A stretch of DNA of 64,000 nt, from contig JAMPIL010000005.1 in NCBI GenBank assembly GCA_023662725.1, forward strand, positions 1 to 64,000, written 5' to 3'. A program made the position numbers and the translations under genes. Origin of the DNA: Ruminococcus flavefaciens. GTDB lineage: Bacteria; Bacillota; Clostridia; Oscillospirales; Ruminococcaceae. The notes beneath the pieces were generated by a model. It saw only the letters and a list, made by a program, of their open reading frames with translations, ran no database searches and was not told where the DNA came from. Positions 45,313 to 56,616 of this stretch are shown here, one piece after another; position 1 is the stretch's first letter; each line of letters starts with the position of its first letter.

Positions 45313-46020
45313 ATGGCAAATGAAAAAAGTTTAAAGGTTCTTATTGTTGACGATGATAAGAATATCTGCGATCTTCTCAGACTTTATCTCGAAAAAGACG
45401 GATATGGCGTTATTCTTTCTCATGACGGAGAAGAAGCCGTTGTTAAATTCAATGCTCTTAAACCAGATATGGTTCTTCTTGATATAATGCTTCCCGGAAT
45501 GGACGGCTGGCAGGTTTGCCGGGAGATAAGAAAAAAATCCAATGTTCCTATCATTATGATAACGGCAAAGGGGGAAACGATAGATAAGGTCATAGGTCTT
45601 GAACTGGGTGCGGACGACTATATCGTTAAACCTTTTGATGCAAAGGAAGTTATTGCCCGTATCAATGCCGTTACAAGACGTGTTGGAACAGGCAGCGCCG
45701 AGCCGGAAATAAAAGAGGTTCATTATGATAAGCTTTCTGTCAATATGACCCGCTATGAGCTTAAAGTGAACGGAAAAACTATTGATACTCCGCCGAAAGA
45801 GCTTGAGCTGCTTTTCTATCTTGCTTCAAATCCGAACAGAGTTTATACCCGTGATCAGCTTCTTGACGAAGTGTGGGGATTTGAATATTACGGCGATTCA
45901 AGAACTATCGACGTACATATCAAACGTCTTCGTGAAAAACTTGAGGGTGTGTCTGAAAAGTGGACGCTCAAAACAGTATGGGGTGTAGGATATAAGTTTG
46001 AGGCAGACGAAGAAGAATAA
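45313..46020 (+). CDS. OmpR/PhoB-family response regulator
   Basis: 235 residues. Receiver domain (1-120): acidic pocket VDDDK, phospho-acceptor in MVLLDIMLPGMDGW, Thr in MITAKGE and Lys in DYIVKPF are all intact. The winged-helix output (about 135-232) reads LELLFYLASNPNRVYTRDQL, SRTIDVHIKRLREKLEG and VWGVGYKFE. It is transcribed from its own promoter and would be phosphorylated by the kinase at 46255, from which it is separated by an inverted-repeat element. Confidence 0.95.
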   Translation: MANEKSLKVLIVDDDKNICDLLRLYLEKDGYGVILSHDGEEAVVKFNALKPDMVLLDIMLPGMDGWQVCREIRKKSNVPIIMITAKGETIDKVIGLELGADDYIVKPFDAKEVIARINAVTRRVGTGSAEPEIKEVHYDKLSVNMTRYELKVNGKTIDTPPKELELLFYLASNPNRVYTRDQLLDEVWGFEYYGDSRTIDVHIKRLREKLEGVSEKWTLKTVWGVGYKFEADEEE

Positions 46021-46028
46021 GAAGTCTT

Positions 46029-46184
46029 AGAGCCTGTTCAGAATCTTTTTTGCACGTCTTTTCGATTAATTGGAGGCTTACTGCGTCAAAATCAGGGACA
46101 TACATCAGTGTGTCTGTGAATTTTTCTTGTAATCAATAAAATTATGCTCGAAAATCCGCACATAAAAGATATTTAACAGGCTCT
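46029..46184. mobile_element. miniature inverted-repeat element between regulator and kinase
   Basis: AGAGCCTGTTCAGAATCTTT (from 46029) and its counterpart ending AACAGGCTCT (46175-46184) are inverted repeats: the outer 10 bases match perfectly and most of the next 12 match. The 156-base unit has no coding capacity. GAGCC ends recall IS1031-group IS5 elements, which duplicate a TNA target; TTA on the left and TTTA on the right are not an exact duplication. Its size resembles the element at 5201-5366, but the ends are different. Confidence 0.6.
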
Positions 46185-46192
46185 TTAAAATA

Positions 46193-46220
46193 ACATGGGG
46201 GACTTTTGTCCCCTGTTTTG
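46193..46220 (+). terminator. hairpin before the kinase gene
   Basis: GGGGAC (46198-46203) and GTCCCC (46208-46213) around TTTT form a strong stem, followed by TGTTTTGTT. It could partly terminate the regulator transcript and so lower kinase expression, or be part of the inserted element's surroundings. Only the hairpin is seen directly. Confidence 0.5.
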
Positions 46221-46254
46221 TTATGGAAAACCGTTTTTGTGTGGGGTGTTTTTA

Positions 46255-47751
46255 TTGAATTATAAGGAAAGCTCTTATTATAAGCTGTTCAGATTTTCAT
46301 TTATTGTTATAATTTCTGTTCTTTTATTTTTAGGAGTAATTGTTATTTCCGTAAGCGCAAGAGTATTTAAAAATTCAAAGCTTAAAGACCTTGAATCAGA
46401 CGGAAAACTTTTTATAAGATGTCTTGAAGATGAATACGATGAAAGCGGAGATATTTTAAGTGACTCCATTCAAAAGCTTCACTTCTACTTTTCAAACGAA
46501 AACAGATTGAAAATATATTTTTATGATATGAATGGCGAATGTATCTTTTCTGCTTCCGATTATGATGAAGAGTTTTTAAATGAATTAAATCCTTATAATA
46601 ACGTATTGAAGCCTTCAGATAAGAACGAGTCGCTTTCGGGAAGTGTTAAAAAAGCAGTTGACGGTAAGGAGAAATGTTACCTTGATATGGATTCGAGCTC
46701 CCTTTCTAAAAATGAACCCTATCTGATTTATGGAACTAAGGCTGTTCTTAGACATGATAATCATGAATCGGCGGAGAAAATTTATATTCTTTTCTGCGGA
46801 AAAACGGACAGCATTAATAAATTTACACAGAAAATGATCATTTTTTATGTGATCTTTGCGTTCCTTGCAATATATTTGTCGTACGTTATGCTTAAAAAGC
46901 GTATGAAAAAACTTACTGCATATGAATATGATTTTCTTAGAATAAGTGAAAGATATGCAAAAAATGATTTCACGGAAAAGCTTAGCACTGATATAGACGG
47001 CATTCCTAAGGCGATAACTGAATATATAAACGTTCTTGCCGCAAATGTTGAAAACAGTGAAGCCGTTTCAAAAACTTTTATAGCCAATGTTTCGCATGAA
47101 CTTCGTACTCCGATGACTACAATCGGCGGCTTTGTTTCAGGAATTATTGACGGAACTATTCCGAAATCGAAACAAAGTGAATATCTGATTCTTGTCAATA
47201 ATGAGATAAAAAGACTGAAAATACTTATCTCTTCCATGCTTAATATGACGAAGTTTGAATCGGGAACTATGACTCCAAATTTCAGCGAAACTAATCTTAC
47301 CGACCTTGTTATTCAGACGGTTCTTATGTTTGAGAAGAAGATAGAAGCTAAAAAGCTTGAGGTTGAAGGTCTTGACGGCAACAGACTTATTGCCGTTGCT
47401 GATGCCGATCTTATTCAGCAGGTTATATATAATCTTGTTGAAAATGCCGTTAAATTTATTGATATAGGTGGAACGCTTTCTTTCCGTATTGAAAAAAATG
47501 ACGGAATGAATGAAATAGCAGTCAGAAATACAGGAGAAGGTCTTACGGATTCTGAAATCCAGCAGGTTTTTGACAGATTCTATAAAACGGATTCCTCAAG
47601 AGGAAAAGATGCAACGGGACTTGGAATTGGTCTTTCTATTTCAAGAAAAATAGCTCATCTTCATAAAGGTCATATTGTCGTTAAAAGCGTTTACGGCGAA
47701 TATACGGAATTTATTCTTCAGATTCCGGATTTGAAAAAGAGAGAGCATTAA
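46255..47751 (+). CDS. sensor histidine kinase
   Basis: 498 residues from TTG 46255, with GGGGTG upstream; an ATG at 46195 lies inside the hairpin and has no RBS. Two membrane helices (about residues 12-35 and 195-217) flank an extracytoplasmic sensor of about 160 residues. Then the H-box IANVSHELRTPMTTIGGF, the N-box IYNLVENAVKFI, and GLGIGLSISRKI of the ATPase domain. All catalytic motifs are intact. It partners the OmpR-type regulator upstream; the HtrA-type protease downstream suggests an envelope-stress theme, which is inference. Confidence 0.94.
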   Translation: MNYKESSYYKLFRFSFIVIISVLLFLGVIVISVSARVFKNSKLKDLESDGKLFIRCLEDEYDESGDILSDSIQKLHFYFSNENRLKIYFYDMNGECIFSASDYDEEFLNELNPYNNVLKPSDKNESLSGSVKKAVDGKEKCYLDMDSSSLSKNEPYLIYGTKAVLRHDNHESAEKIYILFCGKTDSINKFTQKMIIFYVIFAFLAIYLSYVMLKKRMKKLTAYEYDFLRISERYAKNDFTEKLSTDIDGIPKAITEYINVLAANVENSEAVSKTFIANVSHELRTPMTTIGGFVSGIIDGTIPKSKQSEYLILVNNEIKRLKILISSMLNMTKFESGTMTPNFSETNLTDLVIQTVLMFEKKIEAKKLEVEGLDGNRLIAVADADLIQQVIYNLVENAVKFIDIGGTLSFRIEKNDGMNEIAVRNTGEGLTDSEIQQVFDRFYKTDSSRGKDATGLGIGLSISRKIAHLHKGHIVVKSVYGEYTEFILQIPDLKKREH

Positions 47752-47786
47752 ATCTTTATATTTATAATTCAGGAAAGGACTTTTTT

Positions 47787-49208
47787 ATGGACGACAGAGA
47801 AAATGACATCATTATGAAAAGCGCAGAACCTGAAAATCCTGATGCAGGGGAAACAGATGCAAGTACTCCGAAGCATGAACAGGAATCTTCTGAGAGCGTT
47901 CAGAATCATAATTATAAGGTTGGATACGATGCCTTTATGTATGAGCCTATAGGCTTTGAAGAGCTTGAAAAACAGCAGCAGGAGCTAAGCAGCGACGCTG
48001 AAAGTGTTGTTAAGCCAAATACAAAAAGAACTAAAGGAGAAACGACAGCGATAGTTCTGTTTCTGATACTCATCATCGGTTCAGCCGCTCTCGCTGTATT
48101 TGGAATAGTAAACGATATTGTGAACAGCAAGCAGGCTATCGAAAAAATTGCAGCAACAAAGAAGGTGTTGTTCTACAAAGAATCAAAGCCGGAGAATGCC
48201 AATATAGAAGCGGTTATTCCTGATAAAAACGGCAAATATACAATAGCCGGAGTCGCTAAACTTGTTAAGCCTTCTATCGTTGAGATATACACCTATGATT
48301 CAAAATCGGACGCTTCTTTTGGAAATTCTGTCGGAACGGGTTCTGGCATCGTTTTTTCCGATGATGGATATATTATAACAAACGCTCACGTTCTTAAAGA
48401 GAACGGTTTCCACATTGTCAACACTTTGGACGGTAAATCGTATGACGCTGAAATAATAGGCAGAGATGTTAAAACTGATATCGCAGTTATAAAGGTTGAA
48501 GGAGCAAATCTTATTCCGGCAACTTTTGGTGATTCCGACGACGCAATAGTCGGTGAACAAGTTGTTGCTATAGGAAATCCGGCTAATCTTTCAAGCACTG
48601 TTACCGATGGAATTATTTCCGCTATCGACAGAAAGATCAGAAGCGACGGCACCTCCTTTGAAATGAATTGTATTCAGACGAATGCTGATATCAGTCCCGG
48701 AAATTCCGGCGGCGCTCTTGTAAATATGTACGGAGAGGTTATCGGAATAACCTCGTCCAAATATGTAAGCAGCAGCTTTGAAGGTCTTGGCTTTGCGATA
48801 ACAACAAACGAAGCTCTTCCGATCATAGAAGAGCTTATCAGACAGGGATATGTCAGCGGACGCTTTAGAATAGGAATCCAGCTTGTTGATATGTCAACTG
48901 CGGCAAATGTTCTTCGTATCGAGGAACTTCTCGGTTTTGAGCTTCCGGATGATTTCTCCGGAATTTATATAGATTCTATAAGCGAGGATGCCGATATTTT
49001 CAACACGGAGCTTGAAGAGGGCGATTTTATAACTGAGATCAACAGAAAGCATGTCAGAACTTACAATGAGTTTTATGAAGCTGTAAGCAGTCAATATGGC
49101 GTTGGGGATACTGTTCCGGCGAAGTGCGCTCATGTTGAAGAGGACGGAAATATCTCTTATTATGACATTAAGTTCAAGCTTATGGAGGATTATTCGGGAA
49201 ATTATTAA
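47787..49208 (+). CDS. membrane-anchored HtrA-type serine protease
   Basis: 473 residues. A long cytoplasmic N-terminus (about 90 residues, acidic and Gln-rich) leads to one membrane helix (about 90-112). The trypsin-like domain has its triad in DDGYIITNAHVLK (His), VKTDIAVIKVEG (Asp) and QTNADISPGNSGGALVNMYG (Ser). A PDZ-like domain follows (about 370-460: GIYIDSISEDADIFNTELEE, GDFITEINRKH). Such proteases remove misfolded exported proteins. RBS AGGAAAGGA upstream; 35 bases after the kinase gene, so probably co-transcribed with it. Confidence 0.94.
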   Translation: MDDRENDIIMKSAEPENPDAGETDASTPKHEQESSESVQNHNYKVGYDAFMYEPIGFEELEKQQQELSSDAESVVKPNTKRTKGETTAIVLFLILIIGSAALAVFGIVNDIVNSKQAIEKIAATKKVLFYKESKPENANIEAVIPDKNGKYTIAGVAKLVKPSIVEIYTYDSKSDASFGNSVGTGSGIVFSDDGYIITNAHVLKENGFHIVNTLDGKSYDAEIIGRDVKTDIAVIKVEGANLIPATFGDSDDAIVGEQVVAIGNPANLSSTVTDGIISAIDRKIRSDGTSFEMNCIQTNADISPGNSGGALVNMYGEVIGITSSKYVSSSFEGLGFAITTNEALPIIEELIRQGYVSGRFRIGIQLVDMSTAANVLRIEELLGFELPDDFSGIYIDSISEDADIFNTELEEGDFITEINRKHVRTYNEFYEAVSSQYGVGDTVPAKCAHVEEDGNISYYDIKFKLMEDYSGNY

Positions 49209-49217
49209 TTCACGTAT

Positions 49218-49616
49218 TCACGTTCTAAGACTTTTCGGTCTTTTTGAATTAACTCCGGTCACACCGCCGATTGCTCCTGAGACTACAAGCAGGAGCAATT
49301 TTTTTATTCCCGTAAAGCTTCCGGCAAAGACGATTCCAAATATAAGGAGAGCGAAATAAAGTAAAACTCCGCAGATAATGCCCTCGATAAGACCTTTTTT
49401 CCGTCTGTGTTTGCCGCAGAAAAAAGATCCGGAAAAAGCTCCTGCGAAAAGCGGGATCAGTGAAATAAAGCGGATCGCTTTCAAGTCGCTTATAAATAAG
49501 AATGCAAATAAAGCCATTAATGCTGTTACGATGAGTGTGGATAATATTCCGACAGCGGCAGAAGCTATAAAGCTTAGCAGACTGTTTGTCCATATGCTCT
49601 GACGGTTACTTCGCAT
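49218..49616 (-). CDS. TIGR04086-type small membrane protein
   Basis: 132 residues with four membrane helices (about 12-40, 50-68, 75-95, 98-118) and the basic loop CGKHRRKKGLIEGIICGVLL, which is typical of the TIGR04086 family found next to yajC in Clostridia. The yajC gene lies just upstream on the same strand. Its 3' end is only 9 bases from the convergent protease gene, and a weak hairpin (AAGAC/GTCTT, 49227-49242) sits inside its last codons. Confidence 0.8.
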   Translation of the reverse strand: MRSNRQSIWTNSLLSFIASAAVGILSTLIVTALMALFAFLFISDLKAIRFISLIPLFAGAFSGSFFCGKHRRKKGLIEGIICGVLLYFALLIFGIVFAGSFTGIKKLLLLVVSGAIGGVTGVNSKRPKSLRT

Positions 49617-49619
49617 AAG

Positions 49620-49664
49620 AAAACCTCCGCAAAAAGAATTGTTCTTTCAATTCTATGCGGAGGC
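49620..49664 (-). terminator. terminator downstream of yajC
   Basis: On the minus strand CCTCCGCA and AGAATTG pair with CAATTCT and TGCGGAGG, with a small internal mismatch, then TTTTCTT. It may attenuate the gene at 49218. Confidence 0.75.
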
Positions 49665-49672
49665 TATTTTGA

Positions 49673-50209
49673 TTATTCTTCTTCTTTTTTATTCTTCTTA
49701 GACTTTTTCTTTTCATCAGCGTCATCGTCAACGAGCTGTGCGGAAGCAAGTCCGGCATTTTCGGATTTCTTGTTTGCAGCAGCGGCTTTCATTTCCTTAT
49801 AGCGCTCAGCAGCTGTAACGTTTTCTGTAATTGCCCATGTTTTGATTCTGAGCTTATGTCTTTCACCGCCTGTTTCGATAACGACTGTATCGTCGCCTGT
49901 ACGTACAACGATTCCGACAATTCCTCCGCCTGTGATGACTTCGTCGCCCACCTGAAGACTGCTTTGCATTGCTTTCATTTCCTTGTCTCTCTTTTTCTGC
50001 GGTCTGATAGCAATGAAATAGAGGAGAACAAACATGATGATAAGCGGGAAGAATGTCATAAGAAGGCTTCCGCCTCCGCTCGGTTCAGTGTTTGAAGCTT
50101 CGGATGCAGCGGTTGCATCTTCGGCAAAAGCGGACATTGCAGTAAAAATCGCCATTGCCGACATTGAAACAGCGGCAGCAGCAGAAGCTATAAATTTTTT
50201 CAGTGTCAT
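49673..50209 (-). CDS. yajC: YajC-like preprotein translocase subunit, extended
   Basis: 178 residues from ATG 50209 (GGAG 6-9 bases upstream; an earlier start at 50221 is less likely). The usual YajC core is at about residues 47-125: one membrane helix ending in YFIAIRPQKKRDKEMKAMQ, then LQVGDEVITGGGIVGIV. Normal YajC has about 90-110 residues. Here an additional Ala-rich signal-like helix with AFAEDATAA precedes it, and a Lys/Glu-rich tail follows. YajC joins SecDF at the translocon. Its promoter is on the minus strand at 50262-50290. Confidence 0.9.
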   Translation of the reverse strand: MTLKKFIASAAAAVSMSAMAIFTAMSAFAEDATAASEASNTEPSGGGSLLMTFFPLIIMFVLLYFIAIRPQKKRDKEMKAMQSSLQVGDEVITGGGIVGIVVRTGDDTVVIETGGERHKLRIKTWAITENVTAAERYKEMKAAAANKKSENAGLASAQLVDDDADEKKKSKKNKKEEE

Positions 50210-50261
50210 AATAATCTCCAATCTGCCGCATATTACGGCAATTCAAATAAATACAATAGAT

Positions 50262-50290
50262 ATTATATCATAATAAGAATTTAATTGCAA
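50262..50290 (-). promoter_or_regulatory. promoter of yajC
   Basis: Minus-strand TTGCAA (50290-50285) and TATAAT (50267-50262) with a 17-base spacer. The 160 bases between this and the groESL control region are AT-rich and otherwise featureless. Confidence 0.7.
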
Positions 50291-50453
50291 GTCTTTTTTG
50301 CCGATTTCACGCAAGATTCACAAAATTTGTATGTTGGGAAAAAATAACCATATTATAACTAAGAAAACCAATAAAATACGCTGATTATTTGTCAACAAAG
50401 TGTTGAATGAATTGTGCAAAATACCAAAGTTTGTGAAAGTTTGCAGAATATAC

Positions 50454-50512
50454 TTGATTTATTGAAAAAAGGTGGTAAAATATAATTAGCACTCAAAGAA
50501 TAAGAGTGCTAA
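50454..50512 (+). promoter_or_regulatory. groESL promoter and CIRCE operator
   Basis: TTAGCACTC (50486-50494), nine bases, GAGTGCTAA (50504-50512): a perfect CIRCE element, the binding site of the heat-shock repressor HrcA. TTGATT (50454-50459) and TAAAAT (50476-50481), 16 bases apart, are the likely promoter, so HrcA binding would block the transcription start. The hrcA gene is not in the window. Confidence 0.92.
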
Positions 50513-50539
50513 ACACCAATTGTTTTGATTATTTTTTAG

Positions 50540-50824
<285 letters not shown>

Positions 50825-50899
50825 TTTCATAAAGATTGATAACTTTATTTCCGTATATTCAGACGGAGAACATAACATATTATAATTAAAGGAGATTGA

Positions 50900-52528
<1,629 letters not shown>

Positions 52529-52603
52529 GCAGCGTGACGATATCATCGTCTCATATTTGTTAACGTAAGGCAAACAGCTAAAACACTTTAAAAAACACGA
52601 TAA

Positions 52604-52634
52604 AAAAGGACGAATCTTATAGGTTCGTCCTTTT
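52604..52634. terminator. bidirectional terminator after groEL
   Basis: AAAAGGACGAA (52604-52614) pairs perfectly with TTCGTCCTTTT (52624-52634). It serves groESL and the convergent minus-strand operon ending at 52649. Confidence 0.87.
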
Positions 52635-52648
52635 AATTATTTATAGAA

Positions 52649-54454
52649 TCAATAAACAATATTATGATCAAAAACTAAAATATAATATTCTGTTCCGTTT
52701 ACGAAAGCGGAAAGATTTTGCGATGCGTCTTCAATAAGAGAATTTTGACCGTTTGCAATAGTGCTGTATTCGTAAGAAGTCAGAAGCAGGAAGTATTCAT
52801 CCTGTCCCGGCTGATCTTTATACCACTCCGATGAGGACTGATATAAACGCTTTGAAACGCCGTATTCGCTGACATTTACGTCACGAACCTTTACTTCTGA
52901 ATCTGATATAAGGGTTATTGCGTTAGCGTTCCAGAATGAAGCGTAGCCGTATGAAAGTCCGGCTTCTTCGAGAAGCTCGGTAAGTCCGAAAAGATAGTTT
53001 TCTTTCTTGTAATCTTTTTTGGAAAGATTGATAAGTCCCTGAATATTCAAAATTGAAACAAGTATTACGGGAATTGAAATAAGAGCTATTATCCTTCCCG
53101 ACGAAATTTTGCTTACTGCTATGTAGTGTACAAATATTATTGAGAGCATAAGGGATGTCCCGATTATGGGAGTAAGTCTCCAGTCGGCAGAGGAGAGGAG
53201 TCCGCAGATATATCCGACAAGAACTATCGCTGAAGACGCCCAGTGAATCCATATCCAGATGCGAAGCGCCTGAGAACCTTTGGCCTTTTTGATTTTGGAA
53301 TAATAGCAGGTTGCAATAACCGGCATTACGGCAAGAATGACTGAAGCGGCAATGCGAAGAAGATTTAAAATGCTTTCTTTTTCAAATAGAGGCTGATTGG
53401 TCATATCCTCAACTCCGAAAAGTCTCATCCATGCAAGCGGGAGATTTTGAATATGCTCTATCCATGTACTCATACCTGAATAAGCGGAATATGCCTCCTG
53501 ATAACCCGCAGTCATATCGCCGACCCAGCGTTCGTTAAGTTTTATTCCTAAGAGTATCATAACTCCGAAAATTGCTGCTGAGCCGAATGTTTTAAGGGTT
53601 TTCAAACTGAAAATTTTGTTTGAGTCATTCGCAAATGCTTCTGCAAAAATAGCAGCAATGAATGGTATGGCAAAAATTGAAAGAGCGGATATACCGTCGG
53701 TTGCAGTGAACATGACGAATACGGCAAGACAGACGAACGTTATGAGGAAATGAAGAAATAATCTTTGAGCTTTTTTGTCTTTTGGATCAAGACTTTGTCT
53801 TTTATGTGAAAGATTCAGAAGCCGGAAATAAAGGTATAATCCGATTACAATAAAAAGAAGTCCGAGGGAATAATAAATCGTATGCTGCCAGAAAATTTCA
53901 CGGAGTTTTGATGAAGAAACCGTGACAGCAAGCATAACTGAACCGGCGAAACAGATGCTTCTTAAATTCCAGTGCATTTCCTTCAGCATAAGACAGAAGA
54001 AAACAACAAGAAGAGCAAGATAGCTGAGCATACCAATGATATGAGCTTTAAGCGACAGTCCGAAAATCGAGATAAGCGGCTGCATAATAAGATTTATGCC
54101 GAATGGGAGGAAGCAGGCGTAGCTGAAATTCTCATCGTAAATATGACCGCTTTCATGGGAAGCGTTTGCCCACATAATAGTATCGGTGCAGTCAGCATGA
54201 AACTCGGATTTGAAACCTACCGTGATGTAATAAACCACACTGGCTATAACACCGAGAAAAATTAAAATTGGCAGGATATATGAAATAACCGTGATTATTT
54301 TGTCTTTATTTTTGACAATACATTTGCCAAAACGGAGCAGTGAATTTTCCTTTTTTTCAGTTTTCGCAGCATTTTGAATGTCTTTTTCAACAACGGACTG
54401 CTGTTTATTCGTCAGTTCCGTTTCTGAATCTTTAATAATTGATGAATCAGGCAT
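52649..54454 (-). CDS. polytopic membrane protein, GT-C glycosyltransferase-like
   Basis: 601 residues from ATG 54454 (AAAGGAG upstream; a longer frame to 54484 lacks an RBS). A cytoplasmic start is followed by about eleven membrane helices and a short C-terminal outside domain. The first outside loop, EFHADCTDTIMWANASHESG, has the acidic and histidine residues at the place where GT-C enzymes keep catalytic Asp. These enzymes move sugars from lipid carriers at the outer face of the membrane. Not securely assigned to a family. It is last in an operon with the oxidoreductase and GtrA genes. Confidence 0.75.
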   Translation of the reverse strand: MPDSSIIKDSETELTNKQQSVVEKDIQNAAKTEKKENSLLRFGKCIVKNKDKIITVISYILPILIFLGVIASVVYYITVGFKSEFHADCTDTIMWANASHESGHIYDENFSYACFLPFGINLIMQPLISIFGLSLKAHIIGMLSYLALLVVFFCLMLKEMHWNLRSICFAGSVMLAVTVSSSKLREIFWQHTIYYSLGLLFIVIGLYLYFRLLNLSHKRQSLDPKDKKAQRLFLHFLITFVCLAVFVMFTATDGISALSIFAIPFIAAIFAEAFANDSNKIFSLKTLKTFGSAAIFGVMILLGIKLNERWVGDMTAGYQEAYSAYSGMSTWIEHIQNLPLAWMRLFGVEDMTNQPLFEKESILNLLRIAASVILAVMPVIATCYYSKIKKAKGSQALRIWIWIHWASSAIVLVGYICGLLSSADWRLTPIIGTSLMLSIIFVHYIAVSKISSGRIIALISIPVILVSILNIQGLINLSKKDYKKENYLFGLTELLEEAGLSYGYASFWNANAITLISDSEVKVRDVNVSEYGVSKRLYQSSSEWYKDQPGQDEYFLLLTSYEYSTIANGQNSLIEDASQNLSAFVNGTEYYILVFDHNIVY

Positions 54455-54474
54455 GATATACTCCTTTCTACGAT

Positions 54475-54502
54475 AACACCTCACAGTAAATTGTGAGGTG
54501 TT
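54475..54502 (-). other. strong hairpin between gtrA-like and GT-C-like genes
   Basis: AACACCTCACA (54475-54485) pairs perfectly with TGTGAGGTGTT (54492-54502). The T run lies on the plus-strand side only, so on the coding (minus) strand it has no U tract and would not terminate well; it could protect or process the mRNA. Confidence 0.55.
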
Positions 54503-54511
54503 TTTTAGTTT

Positions 54512-55000
54512 TCAGTTTTCTTTTTTAGAGAAAAGCAGAATCTTTCTTGCAAAGAAGTTCCAGAAGAAAGCGACTGCTGTTGAAACAATTTTTGCTATGA
54601 TTTGGTAAAGACTCGTAACGTCTTCGAGCCATATTCTGAAAAGCGCCGTTATGCCGATAGTCATAAGAAGTCCTACAAGACCTATTGCTGCAAATCCGAG
54701 AAATTCCACAAGCTTTGATTTAACTTTGGAATTTTTGAATATCCAGAATGTACTTAAAATGTAATTGACTGCAAGTCCGGCAACGAATGACAGTGAGTTG
54801 GCAAGTTCCGCAAGATTTTCTCCGAAAACAAAGCGGAAAAGTATATAGGAAACTGCCCAGTCAACAACAGTTGCCAGTCCGCCTACGAAGAGATAGCGGA
54901 AAAACTGGATGAACGTATTCTCTGTATCGCCTGAAAAAAGTCTGCCGAATTTTTTCTCATGAAGAATGTCTTTTACTTCCTGAAGCTGAGAATTAGCCAT
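54512..55000 (-). CDS. GtrA-like flippase-family protein
   Basis: 162 residues with four membrane helices; FFRYLFVGGLATVVDWAVSY and LNFFARKILLF-like end (FFWNFFARKILLFS) are GtrA family marks. GtrA proteins are thought to move lipid-linked sugars across the membrane for envelope modification. The start overlaps the stop of the oxidoreductase gene by one base (TAATG on the minus strand), so the two are coupled. Confidence 0.9.
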   Translation of the reverse strand: MANSQLQEVKDILHEKKFGRLFSGDTENTFIQFFRYLFVGGLATVVDWAVSYILFRFVFGENLAELANSLSFVAGLAVNYILSTFWIFKNSKVKSKLVEFLGFAAIGLVGLLMTIGITALFRIWLEDVTSLYQIIAKIVSTAVAFFWNFFARKILLFSKKEN

Positions 55001-56556
55001 TATTTCTTCTCCTCGTGATATTCTTTTTCGGTGTTGACATTCCAGATGTTCGACTTATCTTTCTTGCCGCTCTTGATGTTTTTTACGGCTTCAAAAGAAG
55101 TTACCATAGAGTGGTCAATATTGTTGTAGCGATGCTGACCGTTACGTCCGACGCAGTAAAGATTGTCGATAGAGCTGAGGTACTTAACAAGCGTATCGAT
55201 CTCGTCGTAAGTATCGAAATAAGCAGGATAAGCCTTCTTTACCTTTTCCATGTGAGTGTCGATGACTTCGTTGGCATTATTGATGAGACCGAGCTTTACC
55301 ATTTCCTTAACGCAGAAATCGGAGAACTGCTTTTCGGTCATATTCCAGAAATTATCGCCCTCGTTTACGAAATATTCAAGACCAACCCAAACGGTATTTT
55401 TCAGATCCTTTACCATGTAAGGCGACCAGTTGTTGTAAATCTGGAAACGACCCATTTTAACACGTCTGTCCTGAACGTAAACCCAGCAGTCGGGAACGAT
55501 ATTGCCGACTGTTTTAAAGCTTGTCTTATTCTGAAGATTGAGTTTTGGAACGAGAACTCCGAGCGTCATATAGTCACGGTATGGAAGTCCGGAAGCGATT
55601 CTTGCAGGTTCAGCAGGAACATCGTTCATTCCTGCAACAAGGTCCTTTACAGGCATGGAGGAGATGACATAATCGCCGCTGAGCTGGATTTCCTGACCGT
55701 CCTTGATATAAGTAACGCCGGTAAGGATATTGCTTTCGTTTTTGTGAAGCTTTTTAACTCCGGCATTCATGATGATCGTTCCGCCGAGTTTTTTTATCTC
55801 GTCAGCAGTTACCTCCCAGAGCTGTCCGGGACCGAGCTTCGGGTATTTGAATTCCTCGATAAGAGAAGTGTTTACCTTACGATTCTTTACTTTAAATACC
55901 TTGCCGAAGAAATCCTTGATGATGCCTGTAATAGAAAGACCTTTAGTACGCTGCGCTCCCCATGAAGCGTCAATCTCGCTTGGATGTCTGCCCCAGAGGT
56001 TTTCTGTGTAGTATTCAAAGAACATTGAATAGAGCTGTTTTCCGAAGCAGTTGATGTAGAAGTTTTCAAGGTTGTTTTCAGGTCTTTTATGAATTACAGC
56101 TCCGAGATAGCTAAATCCTACTTTCATAGTTGTAAAGAAGCCGAAATTTTTGATAGTTTCCGGCTTAAGTGAGACCGGATAATCGTAGAATTTATCGTTG
56201 AAAAGAATTCGTGATATTCTGTGTCTTGTAAGCATAGCACGGTTCTCCTTTTCAGGATCAGGACCGCCTTTTTCAAGTCGTGTGCTGCGTTTGAGAAGGA
56301 TATCGTCGTAAGACGGAGACCCCTGCATAGGAAGCATGTCGTTCCACCAGCGGTTTACCTCTGGAATTTTTGAGAAAAAGCGATGACCGCCCATATCCAT
56401 ACGGTTTCCTTTATAATTTACGGTTTTGGAAATACCGCCAATAGCGTCAGTTTCTTCGAGAATAGTAACTTCATATTCTCCTGAATTATCTTTAAGAAGC
56501 TCGTAAGCAGCGGTAAGACCGGCAGGTCCTGCGCCAATAATTATAACTTTTTTCAT
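55000..56556 (-). CDS. FAD-dependent oxidoreductase, UDP-galactopyranose mutase-like
   Basis: 518 residues from ATG 56556 (AAAGGAG upstream; the longer frame to 56595 lacks RBS). The FAD-binding start [20 protein letters not shown] and MGGHRFFSK with [11 protein letters not shown] recall the Glf/protoporphyrinogen-oxidase-like amine oxidase superfamily often placed in polysaccharide clusters. A C-terminal [16 protein letters not shown] also fits this group. It may convert or reduce a sugar nucleotide; reaction unproven. First gene of the three-gene minus operon, with a promoter at 56617-56645. Confidence 0.85.
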   Translation of the reverse strand: MKKVIIIGAGPAGLTAAYELLKDNSGEYEVTILEETDAIGGISKTVNYKGNRMDMGGHRFFSKIPEVNRWWNDMLPMQGSPSYDDILLKRSTRLEKGGPDPEKENRAMLTRHRISRILFNDKFYDYPVSLKPETIKNFGFFTTMKVGFSYLGAVIHKRPENNLENFYINCFGKQLYSMFFEYYTENLWGRHPSEIDASWGAQRTKGLSITGIIKDFFGKVFKVKNRKVNTSLIEEFKYPKLGPGQLWEVTADEIKKLGGTIIMNAGVKKLHKNESNILTGVTYIKDGQEIQLSGDYVISSMPVKDLVAGMNDVPAEPARIASGLPYRDYMTLGVLVPKLNLQNKTSFKTVGNIVPDCWVYVQDRRVKMGRFQIYNNWSPYMVKDLKNTVWVGLEYFVNEGDNFWNMTEKQFSDFCVKEMVKLGLINNANEVIDTHMEKVKKAYPAYFDTYDEIDTLVKYLSSIDNLYCVGRNGQHRYNNIDHSMVTSFEAVKNIKSGKKDKSNIWNVNTEKEYHEEKK

Positions 56557-56616
56557 AAAAATCTCCTTTAAATAAAGTAGTAAATAGCGAAGCATATTTG
56601 AGATCGCATTTAATAT

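Noticed and set aside
55015-55965. A 316-codon plus-strand open frame within the FAD oxidoreductase gene
   Set aside because: The minus-strand gene has clear FAD motifs and RBS; the plus frame has neither.
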